64,000 bases of DNA from Exophiala sp. HKRS030 (GCA_023897205.1 JAHWDD010000001.1:7316001-7380000), one strand, 5' to 3'; numbered from the stretch's first letter, positions 33,110-45,296 are shown. A program made the numbers and translations. Notes: generated from the letters alone by a model not told the origin.

Positions 33110-34598
33110 TCTGTAGGTCACCAATGGCCAGGAAATGGATTGTAGGGAAAAGGGTATCATCAGAAAAGCACACGACCTTGTAGTCAGTTACGTTAGCTTA
33201 AATGAGAATGAGAACGATAACATTCGACCTTGTTCATTTAAAAATACTCATGCAGGGATCCTGTCATCAAGCAATTGTCAAATGGTATAGTCGAACAAAA
33301 TACATAGCAATACCGCAAAACCCATCGTGTCTATCGGGTCACGTGCACACGCTGATGATAACCCGATGTTGCTGTCTGAAGCGGCCATTACTCCCTTTGT
33401 CAGGATGAACTTCTCCAAACTCCAAACTCTGAGGTTTCCCACGGGCCGGGGCCGCGGCGTTCTATTCCATCTGCCCGGCTCGTCCACTTATCGAAAACCG
33501 GAACCCTACGAACTGACACAACATCTCGTAGACAGAAAGCCTACGGACAACGATATGGTGTTCGTCCAATACCTGTTATCGCCTGAGCGTATCAGCTAGA
33601 TGCGGAAATTCGTTCTTTGACAACTTGATCCCAGACTAGGCCGCATTCTGCCTAAGAGATTGACGTCAATTTTAGTCTTTGCGACTCGATGGTACGCTCT
33701 TGAGGACTCTCGCTGGAAGATCTTCGAATAGGATTCTTGTGATCAAAGTACAAGAAACTACAGAGTACGTACACCTTTCTCGCGATGCGCTATTAAGCGA
33801 CTCACTCTCGATCTCTTACGAAAGTTGATGACACGGCTTACGCCCACTCGATGTGATTGGAAGTCCCTGAGGTCAGACCGACCACACAAGTTGCGTATAA
33901 CAAGCCCTTACTCAGTGCAGAACGATTGCTACTTGTGCCTGAAGTTCCACATTTGAACATCAATCCACTTGCCCTATCGGAACTCGCGCGGCTGGTTCAA
34001 TCGAAGCGTAGCTACAAGACTTCCTTATCCGGTTAGTATCGACTACTACATACAGGAGATAGAGGATGGATCAAATTGGAACGAGTTGAGCTGGTGACTT
34101 GACGTGTCTTCTTTATTGATTTGTCGGACTCACACTCGTGTGCTGCTCAGACGCGAGTGGAAAGTGAGTTCGCAACAAATCGAAAGAGCGGGATAGCTGA
34201 CCACCTGGTGGACTCGAAAGCACGGTGTCAACAACTGTCCGAACAACTGTCCCGCTCTCAGTGCAGAGAGCAAGGCTGCTTCGTTCAGTATCATCCTTCG
34301 ATCCACATCGGTTTGCTCGATCCATTCGTTGGTTGCTGTAAGTAGTCCGCCACCGAATGAGACCACCATATTATACCTTTTCATATCCTTTCGTTCAACC
34401 TATTTTCCGTCGGAGTCATTCTCTACCTTTTGCATGAGTACATGTGCGAGCTAGTTCAGAAACTACTCGCGGAGCAGATTGTGCTGGCACAAACAATTGC
34501 TCAGCTGTTGACCACGTTTGGTCTTAAAGTCATTCAGTGCCAACTATTAGAGCTGTGCGGCATCTGGCATCGGGGGTGGAACATTCTACCTTGTTAGC
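33110..34598. other. Intergenic
   Basis: About 1.5 kb with no supported gene on either strand. GC-rich island GGGCCGGGGCCGCGG at about 33443. The last 100 bp lead into the F-box-like gene. Confidence 0.4.
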
Positions 34599-35471
34599 AT
34601 GTCGCTACTGAGCATTCCGGCTGAGATCCGCTCTCTTATATTTGGGTTTGTTCTCGCTGGGGTAGTGGTGTGCCCTCGCGTTGAGGGACATGGCGACACC
34701 AACGGAGGGTCCCCAGAAGCAAGCGACAATGGCAATGCAGGACACACAGGGCAGGCATTGATATCTTCGCAAGATATACAACACCGCTCTCAAGCTGGCG
34801 GAAACATCCAAGGCCAGTCTACAGACATATCAGCCTCAACCCAAGCAACAAGAGCACCTCGGTTGCCGTTATGTCTCTCACTCCTTGTCGTCCATCCAAG
34901 CCTATATCCGGAGTTTCTCAGCCAATTTTTGTCCATCTCCACCATTCATGTCCCATCACATGCGCATCATTTAGCACTCACGGACACAAATTCTCCTCTT
35001 TCTCAGCATCTCCACCGACTTGCTCACCTCAGCATTGCTCACATGTTACTCCCTTCATACCCAGCTCTCGCCCTGCTCTCAACATTCCCACGCCTGAAAA
35101 GCTTCAACATCCAAGACATCCGCGTCCTGTTCCACGCACGCGACATGGCTATGCTAGATCGACACACACCCCAACTTCTTGGAGAAGGCGGCCGGGGAAA
35201 TGACTATAATGGCATAGACCGGTCGCCTGGTTTGCTCTTATTCAGAAGTCTGGTTGCGAGCTTGAAAGAGGACGAGGCTGAGGGCATAATGAGGCTTTTC
35301 GCCGCTTGCCATGGTGTGTTCATGCTTCGTTTGCACTTTCGTGTCTCGCGGAGGAGGACCTGGGAGGAGGGGGCGGAGGGAGAAGCTGAAGGACATGTGT
35401 TTGCCGGCGGCATGTCGATGATCAAGGATAGAGAATTCACCTATTCTTTCAATGCAGATGGAAAATCCTAG
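34599..35471 (+). CDS. F-box-like domain protein, fungal
   Basis: Single exon, 290 residues. MSLLSIPAEIRSLIFGFVLA matches the start of the truncated F-box (LLxLPxEIRxxI) used by many filamentous-fungal proteins, normally bound by Skp1 in SCF ubiquitin ligases. A Gly/Asn/Ser-rich insertion (residues about 30-85) follows, then LCLSLLVVHPSLYPEFLSQF and a leucine-rich stretch HLHRLAHLSIAH...FPRLKSFNIQDIR that looks like irregular repeats for target binding. The C-terminus has GIMRLFAACHGVFML and an acidic/Gly segment. Targets are unknown. Alternative: one of the uncharacterised 'IPAEIR' proteins with no proven Skp1 contact. Confidence 0.72.
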   Translation: MSLLSIPAEIRSLIFGFVLAGVVVCPRVEGHGDTNGGSPEASDNGNAGHTGQALISSQDIQHRSQAGGNIQGQSTDISASTQATRAPRLPLCLSLLVVHPSLYPEFLSQFLSISTIHVPSHAHHLALTDTNSPLSQHLHRLAHLSIAHMLLPSYPALALLSTFPRLKSFNIQDIRVLFHARDMAMLDRHTPQLLGEGGRGNDYNGIDRSPGLLLFRSLVASLKEDEAEGIMRLFAACHGVFMLRLHFRVSRRRTWEEGAEGEAEGHVFAGGMSMIKDREFTYSFNADGKS

Positions 35472-36472
35472 CTTCAACGAGGAGAAGATCATAACTTCGA
35501 CTGGTCTTGGAGTGGCCGTGACTCGGTTGATCACTTGGCTGGAATAGTCAACTAACAGCCCTGGACCATCATCAAGAAACAAACGCTATGGGCTCTTGGT
35601 CCCCTGCTGGATCGCCTAGCAAATACATCTTTGGACATTTTGACGAAGACTCAAACGCTCATGCGTGCAGAATGTCGGCAATGCAACAAACAAGAATACT
35701 TGTGGACGATCAATGTTACAGAGATACACCGTCCAATATTGGAGCTCAGCTGCTCTTGCTTCTTTGTTGTCCACTATTGTATCAGATGATTGGCAACTTA
35801 TAATTGTGGTTCAGAAGCAGATGGAGATTATTGGGATCATGACCTTAAGGAGGAAGGAGATCGTGAAACTTGTAGAGTTGAAATGCTCACGGTATAATCA
35901 GGTAGGTATGGAATATGTAGAGAAGCACCTACATATGGTTCGACCGTGAGCAACGGATAGACGGGGCACAAATTACGCGAGCTAGAAACTTGAAAGAGAA
36001 AGCCAGGCACGAACCTGTCGTCGGCCGCGATAAGTTGCATCTCGATAACACTGCTTACCTGTTTTGATAGACGACTTTATACATATCACGAACACGGACT
36101 GCGTGCGAGACGCAAAGAAGGAAAATTGGCAATCAAGCTTCGTCACAAGGACTAGGCGACACCCTGTAGTGTAGAATTCTTTTGTTTCCTTGAGACTATC
36201 TCAGCAGCTCTCCATGGCTGAATCGAGCATAAGTCGATCAGGGATGTTGGGCTGGTCATGGCAGCAAACGACCAGACATTTTTGTTGAGTCTTGAGCGGC
36301 TACCTTATACACGGCCAATGACACCGGAGCGCGATCCTAGGAGTCAATCAACGCCTCGAGTGTGCTGCAATATCTTCGCCGCAGCCTGACCGAGGCCTCA
36401 TGATGGACGTTTCAATTGGCATTCAACTCTATCCATTTGCCCCCACACAGGCCAGCAAGAAGGGAAGCTCGC
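35472..36472. other. Convergent intergenic region
   Basis: Between the F-box-like gene (+) and RPS17 (-). Short plus-strand frames at 35588-35949 lack family signal or splice support. Nothing else recognised. Confidence 0.45.
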
Positions 36473-37081
36473 TTATTCGCGACGACCGGGTCTATCGGTG
36501 CCGAAAACTCTGCGACCTCGCTCGGTGGTCTGTTGCTGGGTGACGGGGACGACATTGACGGAGATGGAGTCGAAGCCCAAAGCCTTCAGGAGATCCTTGG
36601 TATCGGCATCAACATCCAACTGGCCGCTCTCAGTGTTCTGGGTGAAGTCCAAAGCCGAGATCTCGGGCACGTATTGATCCTTGCGTTCTCGCTCTTCTTC
36701 TTGCAGCTTGAAGGAAATACCGCGGACGGGGCCTCGTTGAATACGTTTCATCAAGTGCGTGGTGTAACCGGCGATCTGAGAAGTTTGATATGTTAGATTC
36801 TTTGTCCATGGATTGTATTCTCGAAGGAGACGATCTCGCTTCTAGGATAGAAAGGTTTACGAACCTTGTTGCGCAGACGCTTCGAGGCAATGATGGCGAT
36901 TTCATCGCATATTCTCTTGTTGGTCTCGAAATCGAGGGTGAGTTTGGGGTAGTACCGCTCGATGATGACTTTGGCGGACTTTTTGACGGTCTGTACAAGT
37001 TGGTCAGCCGGGAGATTCTAGAGTAAGAGGAAACCCTTGCGAATATGTGTTTTCACTGACCTTTGTGCGAACGCGACCCAT
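36473..37081 (-). CDS. RPS17: 40S ribosomal protein S17 (eS17)
   Basis: Exons 37081..37061, 36990..36865, 36775..36473; 149 residues. MGRVRTK joins [40 protein letters not shown] and [20 protein letters not shown], all near-invariant eS17 sequence, followed by [19 protein letters not shown] and a species-variable tail (LKALGF...VVPVTQQQ). Introns of 70 and 89 bp have standard signals, and the 7-codon first exon before the first intron is typical of fungal ribosomal protein genes. The protein sits in the 40S head/beak region. Adjacent to MRP51, same strand. Confidence 0.96.
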
Positions 37082-37430
37082 CTTGACGGCTGTAGGGGAT
37101 GTTGTCGAAGGATGAAGAAGTTACTGTCGATTAGTCGCTCAAATCTGTGCAGATGGATTTTCGATGTCTTGGAGACGTGTGAAAGTCTTGGCAAGATTTC
37201 ACTGTGCGGTAAGTGTGCCAAGTGATAAGATGTGGGGATGGTGGAACGGATTGTCACGTGATAATCCAATTCAGCATCTCATCTTCGTGCGTCTTACAAA
37301 CGAACAGGACTAAACGGAGAGCTAATATAGCATGAGCCATCTTTGAATTCTCGAAGAAGGAAGTCTTGATTCTTTACATATATAGTACACACCATCAAAG
37401 CCATGCATACCAATGCTGGAAGCCAGGTTT
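37082..37430. promoter_or_regulatory. RPS17 upstream region
   Basis: 349 bp between the MRP51 stop and the RPS17 start, both minus strand. Contains TTCTTCATCC and CACGTG-adjacent GTCACGTG at 37253-37260; this E-box-like CACGTG is the only recognisable motif. Confidence 0.4.
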
Positions 37431-38903
37431 CTATATTGTCCAAGGAGATTGACCTTGAGTCTGGTGATCGACAATGCTTTGATCTACCCGAACTTTCCTG
37501 AACCTATCCTGTTGTGGCATTCTTGTCGATGTATTCCTGGCAGCAGCAGGAATTGGTTCTTGATATTGCCCGCTCTCCGCCTTAGTCACGGGCTCATCGT
37601 CGTCCAACACATAGTTATCAGCAACTGTACTGACGATCTGGACTCTGCCATCTTCGCTAATTGTCGTGTACCTAGGGATAACAACAGCTTTGCGTCCATC
37701 TTTCTCCGCTGCCCACGCCATCGATTTCCTTTTCTGAAATTTGTCCTGTAAAGCGGCAACAAATCCGGCAATACCGACTGAAGGCTGAACAACATCATTG
37801 GAAATAATGCTAGATTGGAGAATGCGTGCAGGGAATGGCCGATTCCCTAACAACGGACCGTTTTTGACATCATTGATTGTGAACTTCGCCGCCTGTTGGT
37901 AGGATAGTCCGGCTGATGGATGCGTACTCGGAGGACCAGTTTCCTGATATTTCTCTGATGAAATAGTATGTCGTCCGTAGGGCCATTCCTCCAGGCCAAC
38001 AGCACGCGGACCATCTGCAAGATCGAAAAAGCGCGTGATTAAGGATGCGAATGTCGCAGTATCGGAGCGCAGGGTCTTGAGATATTGTTTGACATCAGCA
38101 TCTGTCACCTCGACGAGCACTGAAGAGGTTTCTTCTGTGCGGCCCTGGTCAAGGAGTTCTGCACGTTTCTCGTTCGTCCGTTGCGTAATAAGCTCTGACT
38201 TGGCGAAAGCTCTGAATTCTTCCATCTTTTCAGGTGTTATCTTGCTTAAGAATAAATCAAACTCCACCTCACTGATCCCCGCCAAGTAAGGACCATTATA
38301 CCGCCACCTTTTGGCAGGCTCTTGTACGAAATTTGACTGCCGAGTTGGATCGATGGGTTGCACATGGGTCTCAATGTCCTCGGCCTCCTCTTTTTCGAAC
38401 TGTTCCAACGCTGCTCTGAGGTGTTGAGGAACTCTTGATGAGGGTGAAGACGTAGCTTGTGGACCAATGGAAGCTAAAGGTTTATCTGTGGTATTGTCGA
38501 GCTCGGGAGAGAACACACTGTGCAGTCGGGTCCTGACGCGGTTATCTTTGGGAGGAAACACGGTCCGTATGTTCAACTCTTGAAATTTCCGCAGTGTGAT
38601 AACATGGTCAGCGGCCGATTCGAAGTCGGCGACGTGGTCAGGCGTGTCGATACCACCTCTTATTCGAAACGTCGGCGTGCCGGTCTTTGTTGTCGTCTTA
38701 GTTGGTAGGTGACGCTTTAGTCCCCAGTCTCCTCTGAGCAACGATGTTTTGGGTGTCTCCAATGCAGCTCGGGTCGGGTAGATAGTGGTCGCAGTGTCGG
38801 AAGCCCAACCATCGTCAGGAGGACCTTGAAGTGCTGGAGGAAGGGCAAATAATCTGGAATTGCGCAGTAGTGTTCCCGCTGGGGACAGCCGTGTAGCAGT
38901 CAT
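37431..38903 (-). CDS. MRP51: Mitochondrial small-subunit ribosomal protein Mrp51 family
   Basis: Single exon, 490 residues. MTATRLSPAGTLLRNSRLFA followed by LPPAL, then SDTATTIYPTRAALETP, SLLRGDWGLKRHLP, IRGGIDTPDHVADFESAADH and ITLRKFQELNI are the conserved N-terminal block of the fungal MRP51/37S subunit. Further C-terminal blocks are WRYNGPYLAGISEVEFDLFL, LEEWPYGRHTISSEKY, YLQQ-like AGLSYQQ, NGPLLGNRPFPARIL and VVGIAGF-like VQPSVGIAGF. The presequence overlaps the first Arg-rich 20 residues. In yeast the protein is needed for the small mitoribosomal subunit and for translation from COX1/COX2-type leaders. The frame is open further upstream only from a TTG, so 38903 is the start. Confidence 0.93.
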   Translation of the reverse strand: MTATRLSPAGTLLRNSRLFALPPALQGPPDDGWASDTATTIYPTRAALETPKTSLLRGDWGLKRHLPTKTTTKTGTPTFRIRGGIDTPDHVADFESAADHVITLRKFQELNIRTVFPPKDNRVRTRLHSVFSPELDNTTDKPLASIGPQATSSPSSRVPQHLRAALEQFEKEEAEDIETHVQPIDPTRQSNFVQEPAKRWRYNGPYLAGISEVEFDLFLSKITPEKMEEFRAFAKSELITQRTNEKRAELLDQGRTEETSSVLVEVTDADVKQYLKTLRSDTATFASLITRFFDLADGPRAVGLEEWPYGRHTISSEKYQETGPPSTHPSAGLSYQQAAKFTINDVKNGPLLGNRPFPARILQSSIISNDVVQPSVGIAGFVAALQDKFQKRKSMAWAAEKDGRKAVVIPRYTTISEDGRVQIVSTVADNYVLDDDEPVTKAESGQYQEPIPAAARNTSTRMPQQDRFRKVRVDQSIVDHQTQGQSPWTI

Positions 38904-39699
38904 TGCCACTACAACTGATACCGGCTTCACACCCAAGGGATATGCAGTTCAGTGTTGAGCTTTGAATAGCTTGCAAACATGTCGGTAGAGTGCAGATCAT
39001 GCAAGTCCAACTGGGAAATTTCCGCCAAGACAATTAGTTAGTAGTAGCACTAGCAGCCAGCCTTGCGAGCTAAATTGGTCTCCAACATCATGCACCAAAA
39101 TGCTTGGAGCATTGTCCTCTGTGATCACGGCAGTCACCCCTATATTACCATAGTTTGTCTTCATCTTTACATCAGCTGAGGTTTACACTGTCGTGAAACT
39201 CTCGAGGCTCAAAGCACGCTCTTACATTGTCTATGGCTCCCTTTGGAGAACCACTTTCGAGCTTGGAGTGACGCACTTTTGCCCACCAATCAACTTTTCA
39301 GCATCCCTGGGCGTTATCTCCTCAAACGTTACGATGTAAATCGTGAAAAAATGAGAGAAATTTCTGCCAAATGAATGATAACTTCTTCGAGTACTCTGTA
39401 ACATAGTGGTCACAAGTACTTATGTTGGGATTATGTGCATGCTAATGCTACTAAACTACAGAACACAATCGAAAGGTTGAGCAACGCCAGTTCAGGGAAC
39501 CAACTCGACCACAAGTAACGTTGGCAATCGGCGGTATCCTGGTTTAAATTCTGGCCAGTCGTCAATGTTCGATTGTCTCTCCCATAATGAGTGTGAAGTT
39601 GGGAAGAACATGGATAGAAATCCAATAAATCAATCGAAAGCGGAACAGGCAAAAGAACGTCCTCGTTTCTGGTGAATGAGTTCGATACGCTTGTATTTT
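38904..39699. other. Intergenic
   Basis: Upstream of MRP51 and downstream of the first flavin oxidase. No gene recognised. Confidence 0.45.
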
Positions 39700-41151
39700 C
39701 TACCACTTCCCATTCAGCCCAGTGACCGAGAAGGAGAACTTGTTATCAGGGTCAACCGACGACTTCAACTTCTGCAGTCTGTCCCAATGACCGGGGTAAC
39801 AGCGTCGTGGAGGAATGTCCGACGAGGTGAGCACGACGTAGCCACCATCGAACGTGTCATGAAGACTTCGTGCAGCTTTTTGAAAAGCAACAGCCCAGTC
39901 GCCCGAACCCTTGGCTGAATCCTCTTGCGTCGAGCTTCCAAGAATCTCAATCATGATATGACTTTGCCGATATGCGAAGGAAGATTCCGCCCTCGGTTCC
40001 AGTGCTGCACCATGTACATGATGCTCGACCCACATGGTCGCAGGGTTTTCAGGCAGCTCCTTTGAATATTTCACCAAGACTTCACGGACTTGTTCATTGA
40101 ACGACGGGACCATGACGCTGGCAGGGCCCGCTTCAGCGTACACACCATAGGGTGGTAGGATGTGGACTTGACTTTGAAGCCAGGCTGCAGGTGACAACTC
40201 GGAGACCGTGTCCATGGCGATTGGACCTATTTTGCTCACTCTAGCCAAGGCAGCTTTTCCCGTAGGCACGTCTTCTGATGCCCATACGAAAGAGCAAAAG
40301 AACGCTTTGCCGAATTTTGGGAGGTTAACAACCCCAACATCAAGCCCTAACTCGTTTGGAATACCTTGGTCGAGAAAGTCCTGATAGTTGGTAAGGATTC
40401 GATCAAGGTTGCTTGCCAATGGATCTAGCGAGAAAATGAGAGCTCCTCCAAGCACCTGGCAAAGTTCAACACGAATCGACGGATCTCAAGGAGAAAGAGA
40501 CCATACCTTTTCAAGTTTATGTATCTTGATCTTGAGACTGACTACCACCCCAAACGCACTTCCAGCGCCTCTGATACCATAGAGGAGCTTCTCATCCGCT
40601 TCCACAACTTGGCCTTCGTGGTTAATAATTCGGGCTCCTAATATCTGGTCGGCACCCAAACCGAACAATCCGGCGAATGGCCCATAACCGCCATGCATGG
40701 CCCACCCTGCCCATCCGACACTCGGTGCAAACCCAACGGTCGTTGCGTGGCCCGTCTTCGCAAGAGTATCAACGAGGTCCTGCGCAAGGATCCCTCCGCC
40801 AATGATAGCTGCTTCACCATCATCGGTGACGGTAACTGCATTCAGGTCCCTCAAGTCCAAAACCACAGCCTTATCAGGACCCGAGCGTCGCAGAAAATCG
40901 TGTCCGCCAACACGAACAGCGAGGGGAATGGACCGCAGGCTTGTGAAGGCGATGGTCTTTCTCACTTCTTCCTCTGTTCGTGGTCGAACGATTGCCAAAG
41001 GCGTTGAGGTGTTGCTCTTGATGTACAAAGCACTCAATTCTCGAAAGTTTTCACTCGAAACGGTCAAAATTCGAAGCTGAGGATTCTTTTTCTCCAGATC
41101 TACCAGGACCGGCGCATCGACTGCAACTTTGGATGTCTGTTGGGTACTCAT
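39700..41151 (-). CDS. FAD-linked oxidase, berberine-bridge (BBE) type, no signal peptide
   Basis: Exons 41151..40507 and 40455..39700, 466 residues; 51-bp intron with GTATGG donor and TTGCCAG acceptor. PMH/VAO fold: STPLAIVRPRTEEEVRKTI and LAVRVGGHDFLRRSG (the RxGGH region that in many relatives carries His-linked FAD), VVLDLRDLNAV, IIGGGILAQDLVDTLAKTG, then GWAGWAMHGGYGPFAGLFGL and GIRGAGSAFGVV for FAD binding. The C-terminal BBE element is WGDR-like CYPGHWDRLQKLKSSVDPDN. The partner Cys of bicovalent enzymes is not obvious (a GWAGWAMHGG loop replaces xCxxxG), suggesting single His attachment. No secretion signal, unlike most BBE enzymes, so probably cytosolic. Oxidises an alcohol, sugar or secondary metabolite; unknown which. 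Confidence 0.88.
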
Positions 41152-42217
41152 TACGTCTTACTAATTAACAGTCTCAAAGATCACGAAGATCTGTCTGAGT
41201 TTGGCTGGGACCGAGCGGGCTGCCCTTTGGGTTCTTATGGCTCTCTTACTTTGAGACAGCCCTCGGCTTGACAGCAGAGCCTTGTTGTTACTAAAGTGTA
41301 TGCCGTCATCTTCGGCCCCGAAACATATTGCTCTCCACGGGTTAGTCAATTACCTCACAACATCACTAGAACTCAGGGGTGAATATCCTGCTGAGGGGAG
41401 ACGTAGCCATGAGAAGCATTTTCTATTCGTCACCAGCCAGATCGGAGAATTGCCGTGTCTCCCTTCCTGGTCGAAAGCATAGTGTGAGCGACCGCCAATG
41501 AAAGAATGCATCCTTAATGGTAGACCATCTGACAACATGGTCAGACTAAAATATAGAGTTCCATGCATTTGCCATTTGGAGACACGAGCAAAACTCGCTG
41601 GGGTGGTGGAACGAAAGCAAACCAGCGAGAACCAGTCTGAAGTAGTAGAGCAGCGTGATCAGTTTCTGGTTTCCTCAATTTACGTGTCTTTCCGTGTCTT
41701 TTCAGAGTGTGCCTCGCTCATCAGCGCTGACGCCCATTAGAAATGTAGTCAGCGTCTCAAAGGGGAATGTGGTACGACTCCACCAATATGAAATAGGTGC
41801 AGCTGGGGGCCTCGATAGAACATCGACGACTCCACCTCAAGCATACTGTGTGATGCACAGCTCCGAGAATTCCATCGATTGAATGGTAGTTGCGTGCATG
41901 AGCACGTCTTTCCAAACAAATACAAGGAATGCCTTTGAAAAGATCCAGCTCAACTTGGGCATTTCTCTATGAGAGGGAAAAATGCCGAACAAAGTTCTCA
42001 AACGTTCTAAGTGTACCAGCTACGAGTCATCTAACTTGATCTTCAAGATGTAAGGCCTTCTGCAACTTTCTACGGGCACATGTATGACTTGCACATGGCC
42101 ATGCATAACCACTGGTTTGAATCTCGAGTAGGGTTAGCCAGTCATGGTTATCTGAACTTGCCACAAGACAACCATATCCAAGTGAGCAACCGATGGAATG
42201 TGCTGATGCTTTTTACT
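41152..42217. other. Intergenic between the two flavin oxidases
   Basis: About 1.07 kb with no supported gene. Upstream region of the first oxidase and downstream region of the second. Confidence 0.45.
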
Positions 42218-43942
42218 TTACAGTTCGTCTCGGTATTTCTGAGCCTCCACATCGCTAGGGATATCCGAAGGCTGAGAGTCCCCAGTAGGCAATTTAAATC
42301 CTCCCTTCCATAGTCTCTGAAAGGCTCCAGATGAATCGTAGGCTTTTCGGATATCTTTCAGCCTCTGAAGGTCTTCTGCAGTGACTGAACGTTCGTAGAC
42401 ACGTTGCTCGCCATTCGCGTAGTTGAGATAGACGAAGTCATCCAGCAAATCTCGTTTTCGAGCCTCATTCTCTATCCAAGCTCCGAAGGCATTGGTTGCA
42501 TCTTTCATTTCCACATCATCGACAGCTTCGGTCCATGTTGTCATCACCAGAACGCCTACCCAGGGATATTTGTAAGTAAAGCTACAAGATAATCCATGAC
42601 CGATGACTTACACATGAGATCCTCTCCAGATCTCTTCAGTGCATTATAAACAGGTGAGTTTGTTGTTCCCTCGATGAATCTCTTCTTGAATGACTGGAAG
42701 CTGACAACCCACTGCAGTCCTTTTCGAGTATCCAACGACTCGAACATTTCCCTGCCTGCTGAGTATATGTCCCTGAAGAGATCTGTGTCAACTTGGGTGG
42801 TTGCTGTGAACCAATGCGTCCGATCTTCGGATTTGAGAGCTGCTGCGATCACTTGGTCTACCACTTCCTGGGTACTGCCTGTCTTTTCTAAATGTTGTAT
42901 TGGTGCAACTTTTGTCATGTGTGGTTGAGTAACGCCATCAGTATTGGCCTGAACCGTCATGATCAGATCTGCACCATTTGAGCGGACCATAACCACTGAT
43001 TTAAATTCCGCTGGATGGTGGTTGTCATGTCCGTATTCCTCAAGATTGGTCATGAGATCCGAAACGCTCGTTTCTGTAAGTTGGTAAACGTCTACTGCGC
43101 CCCATATAGCAGGCGATTCGTAGGTCTGCATATCGAATCGCGTGACAACGCCGAAATTTGTGCCTCCGAGTTTCAATGCCCAGAACAGATCGGAATGAAC
43201 GTCTTTGTTAGCGTTGATAATACTTCCATTGGAAAGGATGACTTGATAGTTGAACACGCTATCGACCCCAAACCCTTTCCCGGAAGAGTCAAAGGTGATG
43301 CCACCTGTATGAGCGTCGGTCAATCCCTTTCAATTATCTCTGTGCAGGTGTTTGGATGTCTTACCACCAAGGAGGAAGCCGCCTACGCCAACATCATTGA
43401 TTCGACCCCCAGTCGTGGTAATGTTGTATGGTTTCATCGCAGCATAAACCTCTTTCCATGTGGATCCAGGTCCCAACTTGACTGACTGATCGGCGATGGA
43501 GATATCGATTTGATTCAAGTCTCTCAAATCCAAGACAAATCCATCTTCGATACTCGAAGATTCTTTCCAAGACATATGTCCTCCGGATGCGACAGCAAAT
43601 TGGCAACTTTCATCGCCAGCAAGCCGGAGAATGTGAGAGACATCCTCTGATGATTTCGGCTTGACAACACAGCTAGGCGTAATTTCTTGCTGTTGGATGG
43701 AATAATATTGTGATCGACGAGACTGGTAGTCGGAAGACGATTGAAAGTGGACTGAGGATGGAAATCCGGCAGCAATTGTAACACACTCTCATCCCGTAAG
43801 TGATTGAATATCCATATTATTCATGTATCTGACTCACGCACGCATTACTGATGTTAGGGTTCAGTTGAGACGCAGAAGCTTGCCAGGAGAAAGAAAAATA
43901 AATGGCCAGAATCACAGCTAGACGTTGCGTATGGGAGAGCAT
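42218..43942 (-). CDS. Secretory FAD-linked oxidase, berberine-bridge type, ending in RDEL
   Basis: Four exons: 43942..43838, 43785..43365, 43304..42612, 42555..42218; 518 residues. Signal peptide MLSHTQRLAVILAIYFSFSW, then VKPKSSEDVSHILRLA, FAVASGGHMSWKESSSIEDG (GGH FAD region), FVLDLRDLNQI, LGPGSTWKEVYAAMKPYNI, GGRINDVGVGGFLLGGGITF and ALKLGGTNFGVVTRFD; the C-terminal part covers the substrate domain but the usual BBE motif is degenerate (YRDEL-ending tail; YLNYANGEQRV). Introns of 52, 60 and 56 bp all keep phase; three frames are needed, so single open frames hide the gene. The last four residues RDEL resemble the KDEL/HDEL retrieval signal, which with the signal peptide may keep it in the ER. 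Substrate unknown. Confidence 0.88.
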
Positions 43943-45296
43943 ATTCGGACCTCAGACAGACACAAAATTCTCTCAAATGGAAGACGCTTTCAGATGTTTC
44001 TTAGGTTCCAGGGATACAGGGAAGCTGATCTTTATATGAAATTGACGCTCCTCATTAGGAAGGCATTGTGAGATCGGAGGATCGCCTATACGTAAGGCAG
44101 CAAGATGTTCGCCTAGGAACAGCGATATTGGGACCGGCGTCATGTTTTGAAGGAAATTGTTCAGCATTCTCCGGGTGGCCGCCAGGGATTGTGGCCATGA
44201 CGATACCCAGTAGATGTCGTCGAGGCGAAGCGCATGAGACTGTCACAGCCTTGCCCTGCAACTGCCTCATTTGGCTCCGAATAAGTGAATGAATCTTCCT
44301 TAGTCAGATTCACCCCGCTACTCAGTCCACAACGAGCAGGCCAGCCCTGTCAAGCAATGAAACTCCATGGAGCTGTAGTCTCAAGCTCAAGTTGCACCCG
44401 TTCGCTGCGCGTTTTCTTGATGGATCGCTTCATTATAGTGTCTCGGAAACTGCGTGAGGGGCGGTAGCTCCTGGTCATTCACTCTTGCTGATTGCAACAC
44501 ATCGGTTGACAGGTCATGACTTGGGCCGAACTTCCCCCTCCCACCGTCAAGCAGACATCTTCGCATCAGATGCTTCAAGTCTCACGCATTTGTGTCATAT
44601 CAGTAGTTGCAAAGCGGGAGACGCGTCGCTTACGAATATCCCGTAATAGAAAACCGAGGATAATGGGGATGCAGGAAACAAAATCCATTGCTCAGATATT
44701 ACAATACTGATGCCATATGTCATATGGCCTCTAAATAAGAACACAGCATGCTCGTGAGAAGAGGAGTTTCGATGGTCGTGGATTTGGGGTGCCATAAAAC
44801 TAAGTATGGAGATATTTATGTACGCCAGCATTCGAAAGTGCCAAGTGTCCCACATGAGTGACAGCCGACCGGTGTCACATTTATTGACAATCAATCTTTC
44901 AGTGGCGTGCCACGAGCGTCTGAGTCAAATGTGGATATAATGTCTAATTGATAATCGACTATGGCACAGCGTTTGAAGGCCAAGTCTTGCGTGATACGTC
45001 GGCGAGTTTGTTGGCCAGTTTCGCGAGAACCCAACACATTCAGGCCTCCCGAGAACAACAATCGTATCAATGATCGTATATGGGGGCCTATGTCTGGCCG
45101 ATGCTTGGGTACCAGGAATGAACAGTCAAGATTCACAAGATGCATCGTCAGGCAGGTTTCCTTTTTGTGGTCGACTAAACCCCCCAATCGGGCTGCTCAC
45201 ACATCAAGTGACTAGATTTAGGGTCAAAGAACAAGACAACATCTTACCAGAACAACGACTATCAGGGGTTTATGCAGAAACTCACTCGCCAAAAAA
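43943..45296. promoter_or_regulatory. Divergent promoter region of oxidase and monooxygenase
   Basis: 1354 bp between the start codons of the second oxidase (-) and the flavin monooxygenase (+), with no gene inside. Holds a perfect 17-bp palindrome at 44712-44728. The arrangement would allow joint control of the two flavoenzymes. Confidence 0.45.
44712..44728. promoter_or_regulatory. Perfect inverted repeat, candidate operator
   Basis: GCCATATG-T-CATATGGC: 8-bp arms around one base, inside the divergent intergenic region. Dyad symmetry of this size fits a dimeric transcription factor, but no factor is identified and chance occurrence is possible. Confidence 0.35.

Noticed and set aside
34121..34384. 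Short genes on either strand in the 33-34.6 kb gap
   Set aside because: No start context, splice support or family resemblance.
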